Part shown: piece after piece, positions 1 to 10,593 of the stretch
How positions within the stretch are numbered: position 1 is the stretch's first letter
How the letters are laid out: each line of letters begins with the position of its first letter
Assembly: GCA_024336345.1 (NCBI GenBank)
Contig: JANFOG010000017.1
Span: 186,001 to 250,000 of the forward strand
Source of the DNA: Mariannaea sp. PMI_226
Taxonomy: Eukaryota > Ascomycota > Sordariomycetes > Hypocreales > Nectriaceae
Direction of reading: 5' to 3'
DNA length: 64,000 nt
Position numbers and translations under genes: made by a program
The notes under the pieces: generated by a model
Database searches by the model: none
Seen by the model: only the letters and a program-made list of their open reading frames with translations
Told to the model about the DNA's origin: nothing

Positions 1-653
1 CCCCAACGCTTCAGATGAATGTCGTTTATCGAAGAAAGCTATGCTTCCATGGCTTCCTCCATTTCTCCTATTACGGTGTAGCAATGACTCTTCTCCGGCG
101 GCTTATCCGATCTACTGCTCTCCCACCGCGTTGCACTGATGACCGTGTTCTCTGCGAGATCCGGCAAATCGCTCTGCAGACAGCCCAAAGCGCCATCAGC
201 TTCGTGACAAGTCTTCGACCAGACCACCTCGAAGCATTTTGGTTCTTTACTTCACCCTACCTATTTTCCTTACTCGGCTCCTTCACCACTCTACTTCTTG
301 TTACCTCCTTATCATCCCAGGGACACCACTTCTGGCAAGAGACTTTGAATTCCTACCTTTGGAAGCTACGTATGATGAGCAAGAGCCATGAGCCCATGAA
401 GTACGCGGTGAATCGTCTCGAAGGCTCCATTTTGCGAGGCCTGGAACACGCCTTGGCAGTAAATCTGAACGAATCAGTTAATGATAAGGTTAGGCCGATA
501 ATGAGCAGCTATGCTACTGATGTCTATCAATATACCGATTTTGGTGACTGGGATCTGGCTGGAGGAGTCAATGGGGCATATGATATTCTCAGCGGGATAG
601 CTGTACAGCCAGATCCAGCTATCATCATCCCACCGAGAGAGGATATAGGATAA
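1..653 (+). CDS. C-terminal part of a fungal Zn2Cys6-type transcription factor (5' end outside window)
   Basis: The frame is open from the left edge, so the gene starts outside the window; the methionine at base 15 is internal. The roughly 216 visible residues resemble the C-terminal half of fungal-specific transcription-factor domain proteins: the stretch FLHFSYYGVAMTLLRRLI, then the helix LRPDHLEAFWFFTSPYLFSL and a Leu-rich segment are typical of the end of that regulatory domain, followed by an acidic, low-conservation tail ending at TAA. The DNA-binding Zn2Cys6 cluster would lie upstream and cannot be seen, so the target pathway is unknown. Identification rests on pattern resemblance only. 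Confidence 0.7.
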   Translation, partial: PTLQMNVVYRRKLCFHGFLHFSYYGVAMTLLRRLIRSTALPPRCTDDRVLCEIRQIALQTAQSAISFVTSLRPDHLEAFWFFTSPYLFSLLGSFTTLLLVTSLSSQGHHFWQETLNSYLWKLRMMSKSHEPMKYAVNRLEGSILRGLEHALAVNLNESVNDKVRPIMSSYATDVYQYTDFGDWDLAGGVNGAYDILSGIAVQPDPAIIIPPREDIG

Positions 654-1792
654 CAGGTTACAGGCGACGTCTAATCATGGCCGAGTGGGTGTATTAGCCG
701 TAAGCGCAGCCGGTGTTTTTGTGAATTCGTCGCAAACAGAACAGAATGAGACCCAGATCCAGGAGGCACTGAGTGAAGGATGACGCCGTAGTAATATTGG
801 TCAGAGATCTAGTGTGACCCCTGTCGTCCTATATCATCTTTCCCAATGCGATTCTTGATATATATTTTAGGTCGGTGAGGTTGAAGGGCATGACTATAAC
901 CACGTAGGGAGCGACGAACATAAACCGCCGTCCCACTTCACAGTAAATGAGTGTACTTTTCCCGCCAGACGACATTGTATATTGCATCCTACCCTAGATC
1001 TAGGCATGGCATGGACTCTGTGTGGCCAATTCATCTCGGGACCGGGTGACTGGCTTTGACTTAGATACGACAAGCACAAACTCTTCAGCTAGAGGGTGAG
1101 GAGTTCTCTCTGTACCACTCGCCTAACAGATTTACGCGTGAACTTGTCTGTATGCATCCGCCAATTCACCCCTCCGGTGGTCCTAATTAATGAGCCTTCA
1201 ACATTGTGCCAAGTTGGCAACCGAAATATCCTTGTTGGAGTGGCTTCCTTCCCTGGCGTGTAGTTATGTAGCTCAGCAGCTGAGTTGGAAAACTTTTCTG
1301 GGGGTTTCCATGACTGCTTACTTCTCGGCCATTCGAAGCGTGGTGAGGAGGCTTTGAGCTGCAGACGCTACAGCGCATGTGCATGGTCTTCATGGACCCA
1401 TGCACGGATGACACAGCACACTTTGCCATGCACAGTCCCTACCGGGGTCAATCCTTGCAACTAGGTGATCGCCTTGCTCTCCACTGCGACAATGGAGCTT
1501 ACTCCACAGCTCCGTGAATGCTGGTTGGTGTAACTGGCCTTCGCAGTCAGGACGCCGTAACTCTTGGGACGACCCACAAGTGACTCAGCTGCATGGAGGC
1601 ATATGCACGGCGCCTTCCTAGAGTAGATGGGTGCATGCAGACGAGCAACGCAGCTGGATGCGCAGAAGGAGGCTGTGAAGCGAGGGGCGCTTACTGCAAC
1701 GGAGCCTCAATTGTCTGTTCAAAGCTACTGGCATTTGCACAACCTTTATTGCTTTCTTTTCGGCTTCAAGTTCACGAGCAACAGGCGATACT
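654..1792. other. Intergenic, no supported gene
   Basis: No reading frame here has protein-like composition or recognisable domains. It holds the 3' flank of the transcription-factor gene and the promoter and 5' leader of the CCCH gene. No repeats were noticed. Confidence 0.6.
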
Positions 1793-3412
1793 ATGTCCAA
1801 CACTCTTATACCCGATACGAAAAGGCACAAAATGCTACCAGATGAAGCCATCGAAAAAGCGGCTGAACAGCTAGCTGAATACAAAAAAGACGACACTCTC
1901 TCGGAAATTCTCGATCGGTACTCTGCGCTGATTCAAGATTACAAGCGTCTGAAGAGCGACTATGAAGAAGAACGAGAGGGTCGTGAGCGCTATAAACAAA
2001 TGGCCCGCGGTCAAGAGCGTAATCCTTTCGCCCTTGTCGTTATCGATGGAGATGGCTATGTCTTCGATGAAACTTTTATCAGAAATGGGGAAGAAGGAGG
2101 GAGCACAGCAGCCAAGCAATTAAACGATGCTGTCAAGACGAGCCTGCTGCGCAAGGGCATGGAGGGCTGTGAGGTCATGGTTCGAGTATATGCCGACCTG
2201 GTAGGCTTGTCAAAGTGCCTTTATAAGAATGGGCTTTGTGGTGCCGAGAAGCGATCACTGGCGCCATTTACCTCGGGCTTCAACAGATCATATGGTCTGA
2301 CTGATTTCGTGGATGCTGGCGAGCTAAAGGAGAATGCGGACTTCAAGTTGAAGGCATTATTACGACTTTACGCCGACAAAGCGCAGTGCAAACACATCTA
2401 TTTCGCCGCATGCCATGATGTGGGCTACATCTCCGACCTTACTCCCTTTCGGGGTAATACTGAGAGATTTACCTTAATCCGAACACCAAGCGCACGCTTC
2501 CATCCTGAATTTGACAAACTGAGCATGAATGTTGAAGAATTCCCCGGGGTATTCCGTTCCTCGCCTTTGGCCTCCCCTCCCGCATCAGCTCAAACTACCA
2601 AGAAGACCTCAATCACAATGGGCAAATCCTCAGCACAAATAGGCACAAACCCACTGCCACAAAGAGCAATGCCTCTAACTGATGGCATCAAGATTTGCCA
2701 ATTCAATATGGTTGGTAAATGTCGATATGGTAGCTCTTGCAGACACAGCCATATCGATTCCAAGTCGGCATCACATCTGGACCGCAACGGTTCGCCGCCA
2801 TCTTATAAAAGTCACAGTTGCCGGTCAGACAACGAGCCTAGCAATACCCAGGCCCGTACCCCTGTTCCCTACGACTCTAAGAATGATATCGCTCTGTTAC
2901 CCAGACTACATGATATTCCGGAGGACCACATCGCTGTTAACGGATACCAAGACCGACTTGACGCATATATTGTGCCTCCAACTCCAGATGCCTTAAGACG
3001 GATTAAGCCGGCTGATGGACAAAGAAAGCTCTGCAATCAAAAGCAATTAACAGGCTACTGTCCGAATGAAGATTGCGAATTCGACCACAACCCCATCCCT
3101 GAAGAACTTAAGCCAGCCTTGGAAGCATTATCTCGCTCAGGTCCATGTCCAAAACGCAGTGCTTGTCGAAGGCTTAATTGCGTGTTTGGCCATGTTTGCC
3201 AAAGGGTAGACTGCAAACGCCGTGGTGGAAAGACTTATTGTCGATTCCCTCCTTCCATGTGTTTGGCTGACTTTACAGTCGCTGACTACGTCCCGGCCTC
3301 AAATTCGACAACAACTGACTCATCCCAAGTAGGCTCGGGTGAAGAGCCCGACAACTGTGACAACAGTGGCGCTGCGCTTAGCGATAAGCCTAGCGATCAT
3401 CTAGACGACTAA
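1793..3412 (+). CDS. CCCH zinc-finger protein with N-terminal coiled coil and NYN/PIN-like domain
   Basis: Intact 539-residue ORF without introns. Residues about 15-75 form a charged coiled coil (QDYKRLKSDYEEEREGRERY). Residues about 80-250 contain ALVVIDGDGYVFDE and HIYFAACHDVGYI, hydrophobic strands ending in acidic residues as in NYN/PIN-like nuclease folds; this matches the domain of unknown function (DUF7923-type) seen in fungal tandem-CCCH proteins. CCCH fingers follow: Cys302 (C-x7-C-x5-C-x3-H), Cys414 (C-x8-C-x4-C-x3-H) and Cys452 (C-x5-C-x4-C-x3-H), then a fourth Cys cluster that does not fit the pattern. Ser/Pro/Asn-rich linkers separate them. The likely role is RNA binding, possibly RNA processing; nuclease activity is inferred only. 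A second Met lies at base 1832, so the start could be 13 codons later. Confidence 0.85.
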   Translation: MSNTLIPDTKRHKMLPDEAIEKAAEQLAEYKKDDTLSEILDRYSALIQDYKRLKSDYEEEREGRERYKQMARGQERNPFALVVIDGDGYVFDETFIRNGEEGGSTAAKQLNDAVKTSLLRKGMEGCEVMVRVYADLVGLSKCLYKNGLCGAEKRSLAPFTSGFNRSYGLTDFVDAGELKENADFKLKALLRLYADKAQCKHIYFAACHDVGYISDLTPFRGNTERFTLIRTPSARFHPEFDKLSMNVEEFPGVFRSSPLASPPASAQTTKKTSITMGKSSAQIGTNPLPQRAMPLTDGIKICQFNMVGKCRYGSSCRHSHIDSKSASHLDRNGSPPSYKSHSCRSDNEPSNTQARTPVPYDSKNDIALLPRLHDIPEDHIAVNGYQDRLDAYIVPPTPDALRRIKPADGQRKLCNQKQLTGYCPNEDCEFDHNPIPEELKPALEALSRSGPCPKRSACRRLNCVFGHVCQRVDCKRRGGKTYCRFPPSMCLADFTVADYVPASNSTTTDSSQVGSGEEPDNCDNSGAALSDKPSDHLDD

Positions 3413-4546
3413 GTTATAACATGTACCTTTAAATGGTATAATATCTATTACGATATTCGACGCACTCGAAAAGCACGACGGGATTGGAATAACCACGTCT
3501 CGGCGGGCTGGAACAAGTTACACCAAGTACAAAACTTTCGTATGACTACATACGTATTTTCCCAGAAATCTTCGCAAACAATGAGCATTAGATTGTAACT
3601 CCTCAATCTATTCCTTCCATACACAACATTTCCTTCGCTAGCTCTATGGTGGGACGAAATATTTGGTCAGAATCAGAGGCGTGGCTGCAGGTCTAACTCT
3701 AACCGGTCGCGTACAAGGATTGTTACTGTCGCAAATCAGAACATTATTCCTCTTGGAGATGCAAGGTCCCTTTACTTATCGTGACAATTTCACTTCGTGC
3801 GCGGCTGTCGCTTCGGTGTTGATGAGGCCTGCGGGCGTACCCAAGTTCTTGGGACGTCCCTCGCGTAGATTCGTTTAGTTAAGCTTTCAAGTACCTCGAT
3901 GATGGAATGATTTCAGAGAGAACCGTTCGACCGAGGTATCAGTCACACATTGTGTAGTGTTTCATGCGTGCGAGAGAGATAACCATGGCCGTTTTTGTGT
4001 GCCTGAGGCGTAGTGGATGCAAACCGTAGAGCCGGTGGGGGCGGGGATATAGAGAACTTAAGTGCGTGTCTGTCAGCAGAGAGCTTCAGTTAAGCGACTG
4101 TCCTCCCTTCTCGACTTTGCGAAACGAGACACGGTGAGGGGGACCCATGGCTCCCATGTAGACACAGTGCCTACTTCAGTCTTTCACAATACAATTCTCA
4201 CTTCATCAATGAATAAAATAGAGCAAAGAGGAACTGATGTACATGTACGGACAACCTTGCACCATCAATTTCTCGACCATCATTAGATGGCGCACGGTCC
4301 ATCCTCGCTCCGATACGCGTCTGCGCATCGCGCTTTACGCGTTGCTCTCGGAGTACTTGCGAGGCCAAGCTTCGGGGTGAGCCACCACCGACCATGAGTA
4401 GAGGTGGCATGAGCGCTTGACGAATGAAGCTTATTCAACGTGATTGAAGTAGAACACAAAATATGCACTCGGTCAACTATACAGGGGAGATTTCGAAGTA
4501 TAAACCAATGAAGTAAAAAAAACCAAGGCACCACGCATCTATGTAA
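3413..4546. other. Intergenic; carries left arm of a diverged inverted repeat
   Basis: No supported gene. About 3998-4352 is similar, in inverted orientation, to about 12838-13158 (listed separately). Confidence 0.5.
3998..4352 (+). repeat. Left arm of an 8.5-kb-spaced diverged inverted repeat
   Basis: Colinear blocks match the reverse complement of 12838-13158: GTAGTGGATGCAAACC, TCGACTTTGCGAAACGAGAC, GACACAGTGCCTA, CATCAATGAATAA and CTTTACGCGTTGCTCTC have close counterparts in the same order, with indels between them. Similarity is moderate and neither arm encodes a protein. Possibly an old non-autonomous transposon present twice, or the inverted ends of a larger rearranged segment. Confidence 0.55.
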
Positions 4547-5749
4547 TCAGCAATTAAGACATTTTTTCTCGCTCTGGGCCTGAAGATCACGTATGTAATC
4601 AACATAATCCTTCACCTCCAACGTGTCAGGGTGATCAAGGCCCAGACTCTTGCGGTGGGATTCCAATACATCATAACATTCCGCCAAAGCACGGTCGTAA
4701 TTTCCGTGCTTACACAATAGGCCCACGAGATAGAAAGTGGCCCTCAAAGTGTCGCGGTGTGCATCACCCAAGTTCTTTCTCATCCACTCGAGAGCTGTTT
4801 CAACCTGCTCTCCACCCTGTTTCAGATCTCCAGATTGTATCATCGCGACGCCGAGTCTGCTCATCGTTTCGAAATACTCTGCATCTTGTCCCTCTTTTTG
4901 GTATAGATTCATTAATTCTCTGCAGAGTTCGATCGACTTTGTGTAGTGCCCTTGCGCAAAATACACCCTAGAAAGCAAGTACCTGGATGTAGTTATCTTG
5001 TCTTGAATAACGTCGTCTTGTTCTTCCATCTCCTTTATGAGTTTCTCAACAAGTCCGTCCAAATTTAAGACCTTGCCTTGAAATGCCAGAGTATGGTAGT
5101 ATTGCAATGTGATGTCGAGTTCTAGAGATTTGTAACCCTTTTTTTCGGCCAACCCCCGCGCTTTTACTTGTAATTTGGCTGCTTCTTCCAAATTTACGAG
5201 TTGACAGATGTAGGCACATTCATTCATAGACTCGATAGTTTCTTTAGCCTTTGGTTTAAGCTTGATTCTGGCGGCCAACTCTGCTTTCGCAACCTTCAAA
5301 GCCTCGCGGAATTTGCCATTCAAGTGCAAGGACTTCGCAAGTAGACTTTCTGTCACCAATATGTCGTTTGGTTTGCTGTTGGTCCTTTTGTACAATTTGA
5401 GTGCGGTTCGACACCAAACTTCCGATTTATCAAATTGATTTTTGGTGTAATGGAGGCGAGCGAGAAGCGATGAAATCTTAGCCTCGTCGTTTTCCCGACC
5501 CGGGCTGTTCCTTAACGTTTCAAGGAGGGAAAGGGTTCGTTCTTCGTCGCCGTCGTTCATCCCCAGAACACGACCCAAATCGACCGTCCGGATGAAGTAG
5601 TTTATATATGTAATGGTATCCGTCTGGCTCTGCTGAAGCAGCACCTTCCACATTAATTGGTGAATTTCTGTAGCCTTGGAGATATGTTTGGTATCCAAAT
5701 ACTTAGTTGCCTTGAGTATCAGGGACGGGAAAATCTCCAAATCCGACAT
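4547..5749 (-). CDS. TPR-repeat protein (kinesin-light-chain-like repeats)
   Basis: Intact single-exon ORF of 400 residues, mostly alpha-helical with several TPR helix pairs, e.g. LNGKFREALKVAKAEL, FAQGHYTKSIELCRELMNLY and KHGNYDRALAECYDVLESHR. The last repeat carries the SLGLDHPDTLEV signature typical of the TPR_10/12 class found in fungal NOD-like receptors. The protein ends KKCLNC, a Cys-containing tail that could be lipidated, although the spacing does not match a CaaX box. No NB-ARC or effector domain precedes it, so it is either a stand-alone TPR adaptor or a fragment related to NLR repeat domains. It lies just inside the left arm of the inverted repeat. Confidence 0.75.
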   Translation of the reverse strand: MSDLEIFPSLILKATKYLDTKHISKATEIHQLMWKVLLQQSQTDTITYINYFIRTVDLGRVLGMNDGDEERTLSLLETLRNSPGRENDEAKISSLLARLHYTKNQFDKSEVWCRTALKLYKRTNSKPNDILVTESLLAKSLHLNGKFREALKVAKAELAARIKLKPKAKETIESMNECAYICQLVNLEEAAKLQVKARGLAEKKGYKSLELDITLQYYHTLAFQGKVLNLDGLVEKLIKEMEEQDDVIQDKITTSRYLLSRVYFAQGHYTKSIELCRELMNLYQKEGQDAEYFETMSRLGVAMIQSGDLKQGGEQVETALEWMRKNLGDAHRDTLRATFYLVGLLCKHGNYDRALAECYDVLESHRKSLGLDHPDTLEVKDYVDYIRDLQAQSEKKCLNC

Positions 5750-8700
5750 GTTGCAGGGTTTCTGGCAACGAATGTCAATTGAGAGTCAATATAGTTCTGT
5801 ATGGTCGCGACTTACGCTCTTGCTCCTTTCACTCTCATTCGTTGCTTCATTCACAGGGCCAATTGGATGTGATGCGTCTGTGGTTGCTCTGGTACTGCTG
5901 CTTTTGATGATGGTCCGAAAGCTCTCGAGAGGGAGACGATGAAGGTTCCGTGAGACTCTTTATCTCATCCTGCTCTGCTGCTACTGCCGACTAATTCACC
6001 CGACGATACCTGATCCTTGTGCCCAACCTCGGCGGTGGCCGCAGGCTGTGACGTCTCATCATTGAACAGGCAAACCCCTGTGCTTCTGCACCGCAACTTA
6101 AGGGATGACTCAACGCTCCTCCCTCCTCAAGTCCTGGTCGGAAACCTGGTCGGACACAACGCAGCAACCTAGCCTTGAATAGTAGGTGCCGAGTCGGAAA
6201 CTCAGCTCCCGAGCGACTGGTATCTCGTGGAATTCTGTGATAGGTGCCTATCACTTGTCTGGTTGCATTGTAATGGGCAAGGCCGTGAATTATGAGAATA
6301 CTATCTAACCGCTGTGCGGAACACCTCGCTTCAGCGCCACAACTACGACGATCGCCTCAGTATACGAGGACACTGCGACGTAGTTCCACCCACACCTGAG
6401 GCCTCATATGCGGATTGATCACACCGCTGAAGTAATAGTTTGAAATCGTCAGGCGTTGAATCATGAGTATTGTCAACAAAACATGCATCTTCCCCTGGTT
6501 GGAGAGAACAAGGCGGGAAATCTGCAACATCACCCTCGACGGTGTGGGTCGGCATCTGCATGGCTGTGGCGTTTCTCTTGTCCCCTAACAGGCGACCAGT
6601 CCTTTGAATGAGATGGCTGGGTATGAATATTGTGTAGGTAGATCCTGTGCGGCTCAGTTATGGGGCCGGTTGCGCAAAAGGGTGGCCCAACGTCTGGTGA
6701 GAAGAGTGCCCACGCCAGGCGTGACCCAGATTGAATCTATCCGCCCTAATAAGAATCACGACTACAACTTTGCCTACACTAGATGCGAGCCATCGAGATT
6801 TCTTGGCTGCCGTGTCCTCCAACTGGGAGACGCCGTTTCTCTTTCCACAGCCGCGTTTGAGTAGTACAGTCGAAGCGCCAAAATGGAACGCTCTCATAGA
6901 GTCGAAGCAACTCGGCTGTCCTGACGATTTCCCCAGAAGTAGAGATTGTCTTGAAGATAATGTCATATGGGACAGGGTTAAGCGTCGGACGTATTAATAC
7001 AGAGTGTACAATTATCTCTTCTTCCAGGAAAATTATACAGCGAAGAGCGAATTGAGCTTCCGTCTTATCATGTTGGAAGAAATATTTGAGGCAGTTTTTA
7101 TGCAACCAATTTGGATGTACGAACAACATAAAATTGTAAACGGGAGATATGAGCGGACATTCGTTTTGCTGTGCTCTGTATCATTGCCGTCTTATTCTAA
7201 TTTATTTGGCCCCTCTCCCAGATCATTGGTCTTTGGATTCATCCATCCATCTTTCCAGTCAAAAGTTATGCTCTCCCACCACCGTCTCGGGTTTGGCTCG
7301 ACGCGTACCCAGTTCCATGAGCTGTCCCTCTCTTGTGCCGTTACAGTAATTTTACCGTTTCGTCCTTGAAGTGTCTCTTCCATCCGAACTACTGTACGCT
7401 TGCCGTGGCATTTGGAGCAGTTTTTTTTTATTTTCTTAGCCTTTACTACGCGAAACCCGCCGCATTCCTAGAAAGTGTTAGAAAAAACCAAGTTCGTAAT
7501 GCCACAACAAGACACATACGCAGGTACACGAGAACTCTATCATATTGCCAGAAGCTTTCTCAGGGAATGTTGACAGTCAAAGATGTTGGTTCAATTGAAC
7601 GACGTTGCATACCACCTCTCCACGACATGTTGTGCATCACCCCCTTTTATATCTGGCCATCCAGCTAACCCCCTTAAATGACCAGCCTGAGGATGAGGAG
7701 GTGTGTTTGACAGTGGTACGCCACGCAAATCCCGATATTAAGCGTGCGTGGAGGTTAGCGAATATGCTCAAGAATCCCGAAGACGTTAGCCTACAGGTTG
7801 GGCCGCAAAGAGGATTCCTGGTGTTGACGACTTCGTTTCGAAGGAAAATTGTGCGTAGATCATGCCTCAATAGGCACCACCAGGTAGCAAGCATCCTCGC
7901 CCTCTCAAGTGTACAAGCTCGCCCTGGTCCATTTCCCGCTATTGATCCAAAACACGCAGCCACGTCGTTCCATGGAGAAGTGCCGCAGCCCTACATGCCC
8001 ACCCAAAGCTAGTGACATTTCGCAGAATGTAGCCATATTGCCTCAAGCAGCGAACGGAATTATGGAGCGCGTCATCGGCTGCACATCTGAGCGCTCATCA
8101 CATTAGCATCATGTTCATGGATATTGAATACCTGCTCTCAGCCGGAGCATCTGCTAGCCCATCGCTCAGCCGTACGTCAGGAATCTAGCTGTTTGTGGCC
8201 AAGTCCTTACATACGACATTGGACGGCAACTTGTCAGGGTTCCATGAAAAAATGCCACAGTTAGCCTACATTAGAACAGATGTTATGTAGCAGATTTCTC
8301 GCCTTGTTTTCTCTGACCAGGGTCTACAGCCTGTTACTCATACCCCGTTACAATCTCGGGTGATAATATTCATGGCTGTGTTGTCAAAGTGTCCAACAAC
8401 AAGGTAAGTCACCTATTGCAGGATGAGACGAACTTTCACTCGTTTAGAATCTGAGTGGAAATCTGAGTGGACATCTGATATGCAAGGGTTAGTATGCTTC
8501 GATGTTTTATTTGAGACTTGCCAGGAATAGTTACGTGATGGCCAGGGAACTGCCAAGCAAGCAGCAGCTCCGACGCCCAATTCACCACTTCCAGCTACCA
8601 ATACACAGAAGTTTTCAAGTCGTATGTCCCATCACGGGCAGAATACAGGCTAATATTTGTCTACTTGCATGCATTTACCCGAGCCGAGTTACTGTTTCTG

Positions 8701-10590
8701 TTGCTGATCCAATTTTTGCTGCCTTCTCTTCTTTTGACTCTTTGCTCCATGGGATTCATTGTTTAATCTGCTCGAGAAGCCTACTATTTGGGAGGATGCC
8801 AAGCCAGCATAGATGGTCAAAGTAGTACTGATGCATTATGTTGTCCCGCACAGAACTGCGACTAGATCATCCCCCGTCAGTTGCCGTTTTTGGATGGCAG
8901 GCCTGTGTCGTGTAGCGTCCGCCTCGCACCACTTACTAGTGTTGCCGGTCCCAAAACTCAACCGCATAGGGCCTCTATGTTGGCGCTAAGCCATCTCGTC
9001 GCATGTATGACAACTATCGGCTTGGGGGAAGAGAAGCGCCGCTGCCTTGCAGATGTTGATCCACAAACCAGGGATATTTGCAGATTTTTCGTCTTAGTCT
9101 CCTGACTCAATGCGTCTCCGCCATGTAGCTTCGATGGCCCCAACTCCTCGTGGCGCCCGCATCTATGTGATTATGGTGGCAATATCTAACGTAGAAAAGC
9201 CGTGCTCTACAACCGAGGGCTCATTATTTATTTTGGAGACCCCGCTCTTGTAACCATGTGAAGCGGTTAGTACTTCTTCCAGTGTGGTTGGGATGCATAA
9301 TGAGGCCATCTCCACTAGAAATACTACACCAAGGCTTCTAAATATACAAACAGTTATAACATAAAGCACCGAATTAAGAGAGCGGTTGGGCGAGTGGCGG
9401 TGCTGATATCCAGGCAACTCTATACTATATCAGCTGGTGGCAATCAGGCTGGATCTACTGGCGCGTGGTCAGGGAGAAACTTTAGGAGTGTAAGATGTGG
9501 AAGGGCTTTAAATCTAAATTTCAATCGTCAGAGCGAAGCCAAGAAACATGGGACTTAATGAGAACACTATGGAGGGTACAAAACCAGCGGATGGTTAGCC
9601 CTTGACAATACTCCTTTGACCATAGTTTCTGTTTCTCTCAAGTCTTACACTAAAACTTTGTGAATTGCACCGTCAGCTTTTCATTCCTTATTTGGCTGCG
9701 CAACACATGGAGGCTAGCACCAGATTCAAATGTGTCGACTGTTAACGAATGAGGGTGTGAGAACCTTTGAGGGGGTGTTGCGAGTATACCATGCAAGTTA
9801 CCGTTGTTTGGGTAGCATACATTCAATCTAGCTTCCACCTGCAAGCGCCTCGCCCGTGTCTAGTTACACTCTGTCACACAACACCTACCTCGTGCATGGC
9901 CCAGCCGTCTCTCGGTAGCCAAAGAAAAGGTTACAGCCCTATAATAAATGTCGATCTCTACACCAGACACGTTATGTTGCAGATTCCCTGCCTTGTTCTG
10001 ACTAAGGTCTTCAGCTGAGGTGCTTCATTGCTATTATTCTAGAGTCATCTCCTACCACATCAAAAGTTCTAGCGGTGTGATTGTTTGCTAATGAGGCCCT
10101 CCTGGCATAGGTGTGGATCTATTGCGTTGAGGCTTTTTTTTTAATCCTGTTTCGATTGCGGCTGATGACGCCTAGTACTATGCTATTTGTTTGCAATGAT
10201 GAAAACGTGTTCAGCCGCAAAGTAGCCTATCACAAATGTACACGACATGAGGCTCAATCGGAAACCCATTCTCAGAAGAGACCTAGTATCTGTTGTGTGA
10301 CTGTTTGAGACAAATCACTAAGTCATCCTTATTCCGGTGTGACTGGTCTGCATGAAGCCGCTACGTGGATGCTGACCTGCAACAGCTCAACTAGTGTTGT
10401 GATTTGCCTTTGGTGCAAAATTCATGCCAACTTGTGGCAATATTTATCTAGTATCAAATGGCGTTGCTGTCCATCCGATTGTTGATTCTAGTTCTATAGT
10501 TCTCGTCTTAGTCACAGGAGACTCATCCGCCTGCCAAGTTCACTTACCACCTTTTACAACTGCCGGGTAGCTGGCCGATCCGATCTGCGC
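5750..10590. other. Long gene-poor stretch
   Basis: Many short ORFs on both strands (up to about 130 codons, e.g. 6343-6561 minus, 7605-8012 plus) but none with a recognisable domain or convincing composition. Two diverged direct repeats were noticed: about 8276-8330 and about 9965-10018 share GTTATGT-GCAGATT, CCTTGTT and GGTCT-CAGC in the same order. This may be decayed transposon or gene remains. Confidence 0.45.
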
Positions 10591-10593
10591 ATC

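Noticed and set aside
4547..5749. TPR gene as an NLR
   Set aside because: No NB-ARC or NACHT motif is present in or near this ORF, so only TPR content can be claimed.
7605..8012. 135-codon plus-strand ORF as a gene
   Set aside because: Overlapping frames on both strands are equally open and nothing resembles a domain; evidence too weak.
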